A DNA stretch of 64,000 nucleotides, from assembly GCA_016800925.1 (NCBI GenBank), contig JABCPU010000151.1:87762-151761 (forward strand), written 5' to 3'. Shown here piece after piece: positions 22,179-33,779 of the stretch; the stretch's first letter is position 1; the number at the start of each line of letters is the position of its first letter. A program made the translations under genes and the position numbers. The notes beneath the pieces are model-generated. The model was not told the origin of the DNA. It saw nothing but the letters and a program-made list of their open reading frames with translations, and did no database searches. Origin of the DNA: Suillus spraguei (taxonomy: Eukaryota; Basidiomycota; Agaricomycetes; Boletales; Suillaceae).

Positions 22179-23171
22179 GGTTTAGTAGAGAGCGATATCA
22201 GGTGGCCCATATATAACTAAGTGCCAGCGGACGCGATGACAATGTTGTGCACCTTAGCCACGTCGATCCTAAGCGATGATGAGATAGTTGTGATCCAAGT
22301 GCATGGATTCGATTTCCCGAAAAAATGTGGCAAGAGATGGTTCGCTTTCAAGATCCTGGCATGTTATTTCTGCGTTCAACAGCTGCGACCGTGACTTGGC
22401 AGCACTTTGAAGATGTTCCTCTGCATCGACACCTGCTCGAAAATTTCTCAGTCATTTTTTCGCCACTATAACGCAAAGGTCTGAATAGGCCCTCGCGAAG
22501 GTGTTGGAATTATGAGGGAAACGCACGGGCACGGGTAACACCGCTGACGTAGGTCCGGGTTCTAGGATTTCAGGATCCCACATAGAAAATAAATCGGGAT
22601 CTGATTTACCCCTTTTGTACACATAAAAGTGTCCCTGCTTCTGGACGCGCGAAGTACCACATGAAGATCCATGATTTCTGCTTAGTAAAGAGGACAGAGT
22701 AAGCTACATTAGGAAAAAGGTCAGACACTCCGCCTGCCTCAGGACGGCCCTTGTTTATTTGCAGCAGTAATCAATTGGAAGGAGCAACTGGACGCCATCG
22801 CAATGATTAGATTCATGGAATGATAGATATTCGAACTCTGCCGGTGTTATAAAGATCTAAGATACAAAGAGTGGAGTGACAAAGGGGTCGCGGACGGTCT
22901 CTCGTATCTCTTTACAGTATGGAATCCAGCAATCTTCATGGACTAATTCTGGCCAGATGAGTCAGACCTGCTGTGGTGCCAATGTGTAGTCACGACACCA
23001 CGAGTCCCACTACCAGGGGAGACACGGAACACGTCAGCAAAGTGACAAGTGGAATACTGAGCCTCCTTCCAACTCATAAAGTAGAGCGCGCACATGGCGT
23101 CAACATGAAAATTGCAAATCGCTCCGTCCTTACAATATGTAGATAACGGGCTGTCCTACAATACGATACTA
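22179..23171. other. Intergenic, nothing recognised
   Basis: About 990 bp between the protease start and the laccase stop. No ORF with family similarity, no LTR ends and no tandem repeat were seen. The protease promoter should lie in the first few hundred bases. Confidence 0.5.
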
Positions 23172-25426
23172 TTATATTGATCCAGGGACCGTCGGTGGCG
23201 GGTAAAGGGTACTAGAAATATTAGCAGCTGCTTCATAATTAGCGAGACCACCGCCTCCCCACTGTTCAGGTGTGAGAGCGTTATAGGCGGGACACAGTTC
23301 ATCCCATCCGGCTGGAAAAGTAGTTCAGTCATAAAAAATTCACATTCTTCACGGATGACCTACGTGGTGATATGTTCATCGTCTTCTGGGTTATTGAGGG
23401 ACTTTCTGCCATTACCACGGCAAAACCGCTGCATATGAAAAATTAGTAAATTCTTTGGCGACGACTTTCGCATACGCACACGTCGAGATGCCAGTTGATG
23501 TGACTGTTGGTTTAGAGTCAGCACCCTTGTGGACGGTTCGATAAAAACGATGTCATACCAATGCAAGAACCAGGGGCCTGAGTTGTCAGTCACCCATCGT
23601 ATCACCATTTGTTGGCCTTTGCTGCCAGCGCTAACAACATCCCGACGAACTGGGTTCGCGTAATTGAACGTGCTGTTGCCCGCGCTCTGTACGACACTGA
23701 AGGAATGCTAATGCTCATATCAGTACCAGCCAGACAGACCATGCCGGCAATGTCAGGAGAACTCACCCCGTGAAGATGGATGGGATGCTGGTACGATGGT
23801 GCATGTCAGACAAGTAAGCGTCTAATGATAGAATATACGTACGGGTCCACCTGGTCCAGTGGTCGACAATGTCAACTCTACCACTTTGTTGGCCTCGAGG
23901 ACGATCACACTCCCATTCGGCATCAGATCAGTAGCTTCCTGAGCTCCGCTAAGAATTTGCATTAAAACAGGGACAGTGGGGGCTGTGTACGAAACGTTGT
24001 TGACGAAGAAGATTCCGTTGATGTTGGCAACCTGGAGGTTGAGGTTGATATCAGCCGCCCCATATTCCGGAATTCCAGGAGCTGCGGGGTTGATCAGAGC
24101 ATGCAAATTCGTCTCTTGCAATGGGTTCGTGGACGTAGTGTTGACCGTAGTGGGCTCCACCTGCTGGGCGCCTTGGTAGCGTAGGATAGCAGAGTTTGTT
24201 CCTCCCACGAATGATGCATTCGTCGTGTCAGGAAGGCTGCGTACCCAGTAGTTATTTACTGGTTGATCTGCAGCCACAACCACAGAGTAACGTTGACCCG
24301 CAAGGATCTGGAGCTGATCTACCACTAGGGGCTCGGTCGACTGTCCATCCGCTTCGATGACGGTCATGCTATGGCCATCGATGGAGAACTGGAAATTGGA
24401 GTCGCACGAGATTCCGAGCAGGCGGAAGCGATACCGCTTTCCTTGCTCAACATTGATCACCGCGAGATCAGACGCGGGTCCGCCGGCATACCGACCGAGT
24501 CCATTGATGAGAGTAGAGTCGGCCTCATTGCCTATGACGTAGCGCAAGACCGTAGCCTCAGCATGATACCTGGTGATGCTGCCTTAGTCAAGCGGATCAC
24601 CAAGGTTCATAAAACCCACCAGTCGGAAAGCGTGATCACGGTGTTTACTGACAGCGCATGATGGTCAGAGGATTAACATAAACCAAATTCTGGCTTACCA
24701 TCGTCGACGTCGTACAGGTATCCAAGAGGGTCTTCGGGATCATAAATAACCATTGCTCCCCTCAGACCATCACACTGTTCGACAGGTGAGTCCTCTATTG
24801 CGTATGCAAGGCCGGAGTGATACTTGCGTATTGAATTGAATAATGACTGTGATACCAGAAAGTACCTGCTTGGCCCTGTGGGGAGAAGGTGTGCACATAA
24901 GAGTTGTTCGGCGTGACGGGACATTGTGTGACGAAGGCCGTCCCATCAGCATAGCTCGTTCTATTCTGGTAGATACCGTGAAAGTGCTGGGGAAAACAAG
25001 ATTAGAAAGTTAATCTACATCAATGATGATTCGACGCTGCTTACGACGCTAGTAACCATGTCCATCGAAGTGTCCGTGAGCTCGTTGGCAACCTCGATGG
25101 AAAAGTTGTCTCCCTAGTATCACGTCAGCGCTCGCGCAACAGGGAGGTCGACAGAAGCTAACCTTCTGCGCTATGATCAAGGGTCCAGGAAATACCCCGT
25201 TAACAAGAGTTGCCCTGTTAGACGATTAGGAATGAGGTTTGGAATCATGGCAATAGACTCACGAGCGTTCGTAGCCATCAGGAGCGATGGCCTTATTAGC
25301 TACGGTAAGTTTGGATTGAGGGCCGAGCACACCGTTCTGAGGTAATGGATAGGATTGTGAACGAGATACTATAGCTGCTTCATTAATCGAAGAAATCAAA
25401 GAAGCGAATAGAATTGAGGTAAACAT
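23172..25426 (-). CDS. Laccase (multicopper oxidase), copy 1, apparently intact
   Basis: Twelve exons can be read on the minus strand from a signal peptide ([18 protein letters not shown]) to the C-terminus [10 protein letters not shown]. All four copper motifs are present: [41 protein letters not shown] (split after HLHG by an intron) and [12 protein letters not shown] (split after the Cys codon and again before GF). Position +10 from the T1 Cys is Phe, the axial residue of high-redox-potential laccases by family knowledge. Intron 4 (24775-24827) has a GC-AG border, ATAC|GCAAGT...AACAG. The enzyme would be a secreted phenol oxidase of about 530 residues, the usual laccase length. I saw no frameshift. 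A close paralogue lies at 39907-42161 with the same exon layout. Confidence 0.92.
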
Positions 25427-26410
25427 CACGAAAAAAGGGCTCTCGCCAGGAGGGTAGTGGGATGAAAAAATGTGATGAGGGGACACATCTTTCTTACAGT
25501 TTTTATCCTTTAGCGGTAGACAGCCTTGAGCGTGACGACTACCGGTATGTGATCATGCGGGAAGCAGTCGCGCAGTCACTCCATCGTTGGCGCGTCACGA
25601 AAGCATAACTCACACTCCACATGAGATAAATAGGGCGGCCCGACCCATAGTGGTGCTTGTGTTAGGTTGTGAGAGCAGCCCGATGTGATGTTTCAAGCAC
25701 AGGACAGAAGGACATTAACCCCTTGTGAAGCGTACCGTGCGAGAGAAACGGACTAGAATGTTTGGAAGAAATGATCACACGAAAGCTGAGCGCTGGTTTG
25801 TTCATCCGTCTTGAAAGCGATTAAAGCAGATATCGATGACATCTGTGTTAAGCAACAGGTTTCAAAAATGGAACCGGAGAAATTGCGTGTGTTTTATTCC
25901 GGTATATGACCAATACTGCTGTGGTGCAGAAGGTTAAAAAGTGTGAGTGATGCGTTATGTCAAAGCGCAGGACCAGGCAGTGATTAAGGAGGATACCAGA
26001 ATAGAGCATGGTATGCCTATTGAGGCTTCATTCCCTTTCGGACGCGATCAAGAGCTTCTAGTATCAGAGTGCACCAAACGCTGAGATCGTGTCTTGGTAC
26101 AGAATCATCAAAGGAGGCGGATGGTTGGAACGGCTGAAGTTTAACATTGAGGGTTGTGCCAGTTAGGCTTCAGTGATCACAAGGAACTCATTACCAATAA
26201 AAATACACTCACGGCTGCCAGGTCATTGCAGTGACGCTGACTACCATTGATTCTGGAAGTTGCTTGAAATTACCACAACTGAATAAGTGAACGGCTGTTG
26301 GCCCACCATCTGCCACATTCCAATAATCGAGATGGTAATTAGTAACGGAAATAATATCTGAGAACCGGTTGGCCACTGGCGTTTTTTGAATTCTGGGAAT
26401 ATTCATAGCA
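25427..26410. promoter_or_regulatory. Laccase-1 upstream region, conserved in both laccase copies
   Basis: Upstream of laccase 1 and similar in patches to 42230-43690 upstream of laccase 2, for example TTTTATTCCGGTAT...CAGAAGGTTAAAAAGTGTGAG and the block around ACGGCTGCCAG...GCAGTGACGCTGACTAC. It therefore belongs to the duplicated unit. 26209-26406 (minus) holds an open frame of 65 codons ending ESMVVSVTAMTWQP. Copy 2 does not keep this frame, so I do not call it a gene. Confidence 0.55.
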
Positions 26411-28279
26411 TCTGTAATTGAAACCCCGGACTTCTCATATTATGTAAAGTACTCTTCTCGGTAAGCAACAAGCTTATTATATGCGGGAGCGTTGTGGCGT
26501 CACCGATAATAAGGTTTAATTAAATAATTGACAAATAGAAACATACTGTTTCGTTGGGATCGCAGCCCTTCCCACCTGTGTCACCATAAACGTTACTTAT
26601 TAGTAACAGTGATGCTATCGGGGTGAGAACCTACTCTCGGAGCTTGCCGCCATTCTCTGCTACCCCATCACACTCATCGTTTCGTACGACAAGCTCAATT
26701 CTCTTCTTTTCAAGGTACTTTTTTTTTTGGCCCTACATATTCTATTTGCTTAGTATCGATAACTTGCTTCATTTTTACTCTACTGCACTGCATATCTGGA
26801 TTGCACAAGAAGGAACTATGAGGTGCAAAGAAGATGTCGATATCACTCTTGGCAGCACTTTGAAGATGTTTCCGCATACTGTCAGACCCTATTATTATGT
26901 AGGAATTATATGGTCTGAGAGACCTCCTCCAGGGGGCTTCTCCCTAGTGTTCCAAAGATGTATGGCCAACTCTCGAGAGCATATAACCAGAGCCTCGTCA
27001 CAGAGGGTGAGTACAGCCTCCTAGTATGTTCTCTGAAGAGCCTCAGAGGCTCTCCAGAGGCAGCTTATTCAGATGCTCAGAGATATTCCAGAGCCTCTCG
27101 TATCTATATGTTTCCCGTACTTCTAGGTCCCACTTTGAATGTGATATTTCATTTTTCTCTCACTTTTTCTGATTCTTATTGCACAAACAAGTCATTCAGA
27201 CACAACAATGTGCATTGACTAGTACGATGACAAGAACACGGTTATCAATGACAAGAAGGTCAGATGCAGGGGCTTGAAATTGAGGCACATAATACATGTG
27301 GCACAGATACAACCAACCGCACGAGTCGCAAATGAGGCTTGTGAGCTTAAGGTGCTCGTCCATCATTGTCTAAGTCATTAGGATACTCACGCCTATGGTG
27401 ACACAGGTGGTACACAAGCTTTACGTCGACATAATGTTACAATATGACCAACCTCGCGCTCGTCACGATAGAATACTGGGTTCAGGTTGCTCCGATCAGA
27501 AGAACTATTGAAAAGTCACTCTAAACCAACTGTAAACTAGTTCTGCGATATTACCAATACCCCCTTGCTCATTACATTTCCGGAATTGGTATTACGTGAG
27601 ATTGGGATCGGCGCACCATTTGATGGCTCTCCCCCACTTCACCAGTTTGGATTTGGGCCGCAAGGTCCAATCAAATGTACGTTTTTGTAAATTGTTGATG
27701 CAACGCTAAGCAGCACTTTCGAGTCATTGTGACGTTTTAGTTAGAATAGGTGCACGGTTGCAGCGTTGGATATTTGGTTTCACCATCCTGGTCAGAGGGT
27801 AACTGGTCTGCAGTGCTCCAGCGTCTAGCCATGCATGTACAAAGCTTCAAGTGGCCTGGAAGTTGATCGAGTTTCAGCAGTCGTCTGTTTCATGTTTGTA
27901 CTTTAGAGACGATTTTTTGATACCTCAAGTGTATTCTAGATTTCACATAATGAATGTCCTTGTCTGCTATGAGCTTGATGTCTTCATGAAGTATTGAGTG
28001 CTTAGAATCCGGATCCAAGCCAATCAAGCAGTCGACGGCCTTCCCTCTTCTTTGGAAGCTTGTGCCAGCTCAGGGAGCTAATAGTTTGAGTCAATTGGCG
28101 GGAGAACAACGCACATCTAGAAGATCCCGAGGTTGGTCGCTTGAACAGAAGGGACGGCGTTCGTGTGGAGTGCCAAGTGCAGGAGTTTGCGCAGGTGGAA
28201 ACGCAAACAAACGTTACCGGTCTACAGTGATAATGAGAACTGAATCAGCTTCTTCTTCGCAGGTATTGCTACACATTGA
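26411..28279. other. Intergenic, no gene recognised
   Basis: About 1.9 kb with a T-rich stretch (26690-26790) and short inverted blocks on GAGCCTC/GAGGCTC (27030-27110). The ORFs here show no family resemblance. The segment separates the laccase-1 unit from the large HET gene. Confidence 0.5.
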
Positions 28280-28439
28280 ATTCGGATGGTTGCCCAAAAT
28301 TTACTTGAGCCTGTTTCAACTTTGTCCTGCGGTAAGGGACACCGTAAATAAATGATGGAGTACAGACGTAAAGACAGAAATGTCGAGAGCGAAAACTGCC
28401 CGAGAGATCTATTTATTCCAGAACAGACGAGTACACGAG

Positions 28440-30080
28440 CTACAATATCTCGAGTGTCCTGACATCCATCATACCGTGAACAGAATCTACGTCTTTGACT
28501 TGTGTAATGATACCATGATCTGATGCAATTCTCTTGTATTCTCCGCCGCGTTGCTGCACTAGCAGGAATGCGCTAAATAACTGTCCAAGGCGGACAATCA
28601 ATCGCATTGCGCGCTCCCTCAATTCTGAATCAACTGGGCCTGATTCTCCGGGAGACTCAGGCAGAACGAAGTCATCGTCATCCACGCTCTCTGCATCGTC
28701 TCCATAGTCAGGTAGCTCGAAGAGACGGCGATCCCAGGGACGGGCGAGCAAGAATGACCGTCGAGTGGGTCTTCCTCGTGAGAACTGAGGCAACTTGTCC
28801 TCCGTGTTGATTTGCAGGTCACAAAGCCCGTCTGCCTTGACTGAATACGTGAAGTAACTCTCTGTGTATTCAGTCGATCTCCGTCTGATTTCCGTGACAG
28901 GGAATACGATACATGGCAGATGCAGCCGCCGGTGATCAAAACGTGGGGCTCTCAGGCGATCGAGCGAGCTGTACAACTTCAAAACTGACTCGACAACCAC
29001 GGTATCTTGCAGCGACGTGACCGATCTCTGCATCTCATCTTCAGATATAGGTGGCAGCGTGTACGGTGATGTTTTGTATGAAGTGATGTGGGCAGGCAGA
29101 CAGCTATTGAATTCGGATGATGTTCCGACCCAGTCCAGGGCAGTAATGTCTCCAGACACAGCAACGATCTCCTGCAGGAGCCGCCCGAGCGCATTTTGCT
29201 TTTTCTCACCGTATAAGATAGGGAGTTGAACACCAAATATTCCAAATAATGAGTATGCGATGTCTTCCTCCACTGTGGTGAAACGCGTCGACGCCCACTG
29301 CAGTTTCTCGCGGGTGTTTATCATTCCAGGACGGAATGTGACAAGGGTCTGTGCATCTATCCCCGTCGCATCCTCCAACTCCTGCATGATCGCGACAGAC
29401 TGCTTGTGGTTGGGAGAGTGGTCATCGAGATACGGGGTCCAGTCACTTTGGTAGAAGCGGATGACGTCTGGAGCGAGGAATTCCGGTACGGTCCATCCTC
29501 GTGTGTTCCAAGCGCTCTTTGCTAGTGCACCCGGCTTAGATGAAGGCGGAACATCCGAAAGATATACCATTGTGAGCGCTGAGGTGAGATACCAGACGAA
29601 CATGGAATTTAGCGACTTTTGGAGTTCGACGTTGTTAGCCTGGTCGATACAACATGAATCAATCCACCCCCAGCGATACCCCGCAGCACGAGCAGTTTTG
29701 CAGAAAGACTGCAACTTGGTGATGCCACTAATGGCTGTCAACTCATCAACGACCTTGTCCTTGATGTCCTGCAGCAGCGGTTCCTTTCCTTCCCACCGAT
29801 GCGATAGCGTGACGCAACGGAAGTACATCGCCACGACATCTCTGATGCGCTCCTTACGGAGATCTATGTGCACCGATAATGACGACGATAAAAGTTCCTT
29901 GTACTCTGTGCTCGTCTTGAAGGCGCTAATCTGTACCTCTCGATCACATAAGCGACCAGTAGATGTACTGAGCAGACGATGCGGAGCATCGTCGAGTTGA
30001 GCTTTGATGATCTCTTGAATAGCTACTTCTACTTCGGATGGATTGATGTACTGTTGGCGCAGCTCTGGTAAAAGAGTCAA
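28440..30080 (-). CDS. HET-domain exon of the WD40-TPR-HET gene, open over 546 codons
   Basis: Three HET-like blocks are visible: CVTLSHRWEGKEPLL (about residues 89-103), GYRWGWIDSCCIDQ (about 134-147) and NTRGWTVPEFLAP (about 192-204). DIAYSLFGIFGVQLPILYGE follows (about 273-292). The C-terminal region has an acidic loop (DDAESVDDDD) and a helical end. The nominal ATG lies inside the upstream intron region, so translation probably enters by splicing from the TPR exon ending near 30130 and not from this ATG. Predicted role: heterokaryon-incompatibility or allorecognition effector. A partial copy is at 18679-20400. Confidence 0.85.
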   Translation of the reverse strand: MTLLPELRQQYINPSEVEVAIQEIIKAQLDDAPHRLLSTSTGRLCDREVQISAFKTSTEYKELLSSSLSVHIDLRKERIRDVVAMYFRCVTLSHRWEGKEPLLQDIKDKVVDELTAISGITKLQSFCKTARAAGYRWGWIDSCCIDQANNVELQKSLNSMFVWYLTSALTMVYLSDVPPSSKPGALAKSAWNTRGWTVPEFLAPDVIRFYQSDWTPYLDDHSPNHKQSVAIMQELEDATGIDAQTLVTFRPGMINTREKLQWASTRFTTVEEDIAYSLFGIFGVQLPILYGEKKQNALGRLLQEIVAVSGDITALDWVGTSSEFNSCLPAHITSYKTSPYTLPPISEDEMQRSVTSLQDTVVVESVLKLYSSLDRLRAPRFDHRRLHLPCIVFPVTEIRRRSTEYTESYFTYSVKADGLCDLQINTEDKLPQFSRGRPTRRSFLLARPWDRRLFELPDYGDDAESVDDDDFVLPESPGESGPVDSELRERAMRLIVRLGQLFSAFLLVQQRGGEYKRIASDHGIITQVKDVDSVHGMMDVRTLEIL

Positions 30081-30129
30081 TCACATTGAATGATGTGGTT
30101 ATTTTGGGGCGTACTTCGTGTTTGTGTGT

Positions 30130-31725
30130 CAGGAGCATTTTCTAACTTGAAGAGCATGGATTTGAACGCCTCGATAGCTTCATCATATCGGTGTGCGCCA
30201 TGAAGTACCGCATGCTTCAACTGATATCCGATGTAAGATGAGGCGTCGAGTTCGATGACCTACGTATCACCAAAATGAGCGTCGAATACGAAACGACAGC
30301 TCTCATCGTACCTTTTCTGCGTCGATGAGTGCATCGTCCCATAGCATCTTCCTGACCTCGCCCTACTGCGGTTCGCAAAGATGGTATCGGTTGCAAAATC
30401 GAGGTCGATCACCACAGAGTAAAGCTCGATAGCCTTGTCGTAATTACCCGCAGCAAGGGCATCATCACCGCCCGGGGCATAGTGCATGCTGCAATCTCGT
30501 TTGAAAGCTAAGTGAAGTGATGGGTCGAAGATTATACCCGGTTGACATTACGAAGACTTGCCTGTCGATCAATCAAGGCAGCATGCTTTCGTGTCCTCAT
30601 CAGCCGTATCCATCATATATCGATATGCTTTGATAGCTTCTGGAAATCTACCTGCCCGAAGGAGCGCGTGGCACCAATTCTGGTGTGCAGTCCGCCACAA
30701 GGACAAGAGGTCCCATCCGAATAGCTAGGAAAAGCACGGTGGGGCGTGAAAAACCGATTTGCGGTTAGATTCCAATGAACCTACCACCACGAAGACATCA
30801 TATTTGGAATGGATGGCCGACGTGGACGAGAAACGAATGATGTTGACGGCGGAAGTGAAGTGCTCAGCAGCTTCGCTATGACGCGCTCCATCCACGCCAT
30901 CTAAAATATTCAAACCTAATTGGACGTGTATATAAGCCTGATGTTTGAAGATCGCAACATTCACTGTTAATGCATGGATCTGGATTTGACCGTGTCAAGA
31001 ACACTCACCTCCACGATTTGGCAGGCAAGAGTATCGATATTGGGACAGGTGGTAGCTAGGTCTTGGACGCGCATAATTGCCTCCTCATGTTGATTTGCCT
31101 TAAAAAGGGCGATAGCCTGGCAGCCGCTACGTAAGTAGCGACCACACGAGACAAGAATGACGCACCTTAATCAAGAGTAGGAGATGTGTTTTCTTGACAT
31201 CAGCGTCCACGAACACGAACCCGAGGTCAAACGCTTTCATCGCGTTCTGGAACTGCCTTTTACCGCAGAGGGCGATGCCCTTGGATATACAGCCCATCAA
31301 GGATGGTTGAATGCGGATGCTCTATATTGCCATGTAAGATAGCCTGCTTTGAGGACGTGATAGGACAGTGCACCTCACCTTGAGTGCGTCATCAAGTGCG
31401 CGGTCCCAGTCGGCTTTTCTCGCCATAACAAACGAGCGATTTGCGTAAGAGTTGTGGTTGTTGTTATCAGCGTTGATCTCTTGGGTGAGCAGACTGTCAG
31501 CAGTGGACAAGTCCCCGGTTATGCATGCATTGCGGGTTGTCGTGTCGATGGCGAGGATCTGCATCACCCATGGTCAGATTGCATGACGAGAATGAAGGCT
31601 GGAGACATGCCTCGCAATAGCGTTGGACCTTGTCATCAACCTTGAGGATGCAAGGAGACGAGCAAAGTATGGGAACTCACATTATCTGCCACTTGTTCCT
31701 TCCGGGTGTCTTCCCGTAACACATG
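30130..31725 (-). pseudogene. TPR part of the WD40-TPR-HET gene (multi-exon)
   Basis: Exons spell helical repeats: SYANRSFVMARKADWDRALDDALK, then IRIQPSLMGCISKGIALCG, AIALFKANQHEEAI, AYIHVQLGLNILDG, DALAAGNYDKAIELYS and GYQLKHAVLHGAHRYDEAI (19 residues). These are tetratricopeptide-like pairs with the G/A-Y/F-A pattern. One intron (30508-30561) again has a GC donor (ACAG|GCAAGT). The TGA at 30569-30571 replaces a Trp codon in CLD-W-ST, and a one-base loss at about 30350 shifts the frame before MLWDDALIDAEK. TPRs normally bind peptides or other proteins. Confidence 0.75.
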
Positions 31726-31911
31726 CTTGAAGAAAATGAGATGATCGCTTCTTGGACCTGAACCAGGTGGCACCCCGACTAGGACCCCGGAAACCAACCG
31801 CGCTCAACAGCGCTAAGGACGCCCAGAGGCGCCCCAGCGGTCACCAGGACACCAGACAAACCGCCAAAACCCTAGACCAAGAACCAAGAACAAAGCAACA
31901 AAGCAAACAAA

Positions 31912-33779
31912 ATGCCAACAATCAACTCAACGAGCCCGGTCACCACGACAACCACAGGTAGGGCCAACCGACGGACAGCAGCTGATAAACCTTTGCTTTC
32001 AACCAGTAGACCCATACAAGACCACATATCGGGCACAGGAATGAAGACAGATGTTGTCAACCTGAACACAGCACGAAAAATCTTGTCCATGCACGGTCTC
32101 ATAATGCCAACAGCCGGTAGCATGTTGCAATCAATCTCGGTAGCTTTATTTGAATTTAGTATCACAGCAAATCTAGGCGCCACACATACTGACATACTAC
32201 GAGCAATTGCACTAATAATACAGGAAGTCGATACAGAAATAAACACGGAAAACATCATAGAAAAAGTCAAAGCCCTAATAGGCGGACCGATTGCGACCCT
32301 AGACGAGAAAGTCGAGACATTAACAGAAACAATAGACGCGCAAAAGAAAACAATAGAGTTGATGACGGAGGTACGCACCAACTTGAAATCATCAGCGGAA
32401 GATTTGGGAAAGATAGCTGGAAACATGAAGAGCACAACGCCACAAAGAACGAGTGATGAACGGTCTGACGGACCACGAACGTTTGCAGACGCAGCCAAAA
32501 CTAACATCCCTGCCCCACTAACGAAGGTACTAGCGAGAAGAGAGACACAGGCAAGGCAGATCCTAGTCGACAGACGATCACAGCTCTTCGCCAACTCTCT
32601 GAAAGACCTAACGGAGGCGCAACTAGTAGCAAAGGCCACCTTAGCAGTGGAGCAAATGTCAAAGGAGAAAGTCGTACTTCCAACATCAATCAACTTCATC
32701 TCAGCACGCCGTCTCCCTCATGGAGGAGTCCTTTACGAGCTCAACTCACCCGAGGCAGCAGAGTGGTTCAACATGGCAGCAAACCGAGGATACTTCCTGG
32801 AACACTTCGGAGCGGAAATAGTGATCAAGGAGCGAACGCACAACGTTATAGTGGAAAATGTACCAGTAACCTTTGTACCCAACAACCCAGCAGCACTAGC
32901 GGACGTCGAGAAGAAGGCGGGCTTGAAACCAAAAACGATTAGCAAGGCGTGATACATCAAACCGGAAGCAAGGCGCAAACCAGGACAACGAACAGCCCAC
33001 ATAATAGTGACCTTTAACTCCAAGGAGGAGCAAATCAAGCCATCAAGTTCGGCCTGACAATCGAAGGTAAGAAAGTATATGGAAGAAAGCTAATACCAGA
33101 ACCGACCAGATGCCTCAAATGCCACTCATTCGAAAACACTCACATGGCCGCAGAATGCCCACAGGAACAGGAGACGTGCGGTACATGCGGGGAACACCAC
33201 CGAACAGCCGCGTGCCAAGTCACAGACCAAAACGAGTTCTTCTGCAGGAACTGCAAAGTGAAGGGCCACGCGGCCTGGAGTCGACAATGCCCGACATTCA
33301 CGAAGAAGTGGGATGGACACAAGAACCACAATGAAGACGCTAAGTACCGATTTTTCCTCACAGAAGACCCTCTTACCTGGGAACCACTAACGAGTCAAAA
33401 TTTTGAAGAGAACAACGAGACAGCCCCAATATGGCAGCAAGCAACGGAGGATCATCAACCACAACGATACCCACCACCAAGAAACAGAGCGGAACATGGA
33501 CGGCCCACCAACAACAACAACAACAACCAAGAACGCGAGGAACGGAACCTCAACAACAGGAACGCCAACCGAATCCCATTGGGAGGTCAATCCCGAATCC
33601 CAGAAGCATGGCAGATGACAAGACCTCAAGCAGACCACCGAACACAATGGAAACTACCCACCCAAGAAGAGACCGAAACGCAATCAACACCTCCAAGATG
33701 GTCTAGCTCCCCTTACGGCTCCCTCCACGAACCCTACAGCCCACAAAGAGGGTGGGACCAGGACCATGCCGGAAACTAG
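31912..33779 (+). pseudogene. LINE ORF1, gag-like RNA-binding protein, interrupted
   Basis: The N-terminal 346 codons (31912-32952) include a helical region (EVDTEINTENIIEKVKALIG, DEKVETLTETIDAQKKTIEL). The frame ends at TGA 32950-32952, where related proteins have Arg (K-A-[R]-[WY]-I-K-P). A one-base loss near 33033 shifts the frame again. The third part (33040-33779) has three CCHC knuckles: CLKCHSFENTHMAAEC, CGTCGEHHRTAAC and CRNCKVKGHAAWSRQC, followed by a Gln/Asn-rich tail. ORF1 proteins coat LINE RNA. Its end overlaps ORF2 by 28 bp in another frame. Confidence 0.85.

Noticed and set aside
26209..26406. 65-codon minus ORF upstream of laccase 1
   Set aside because: The corresponding position upstream of laccase 2 does not keep the frame, and no family is recognised.
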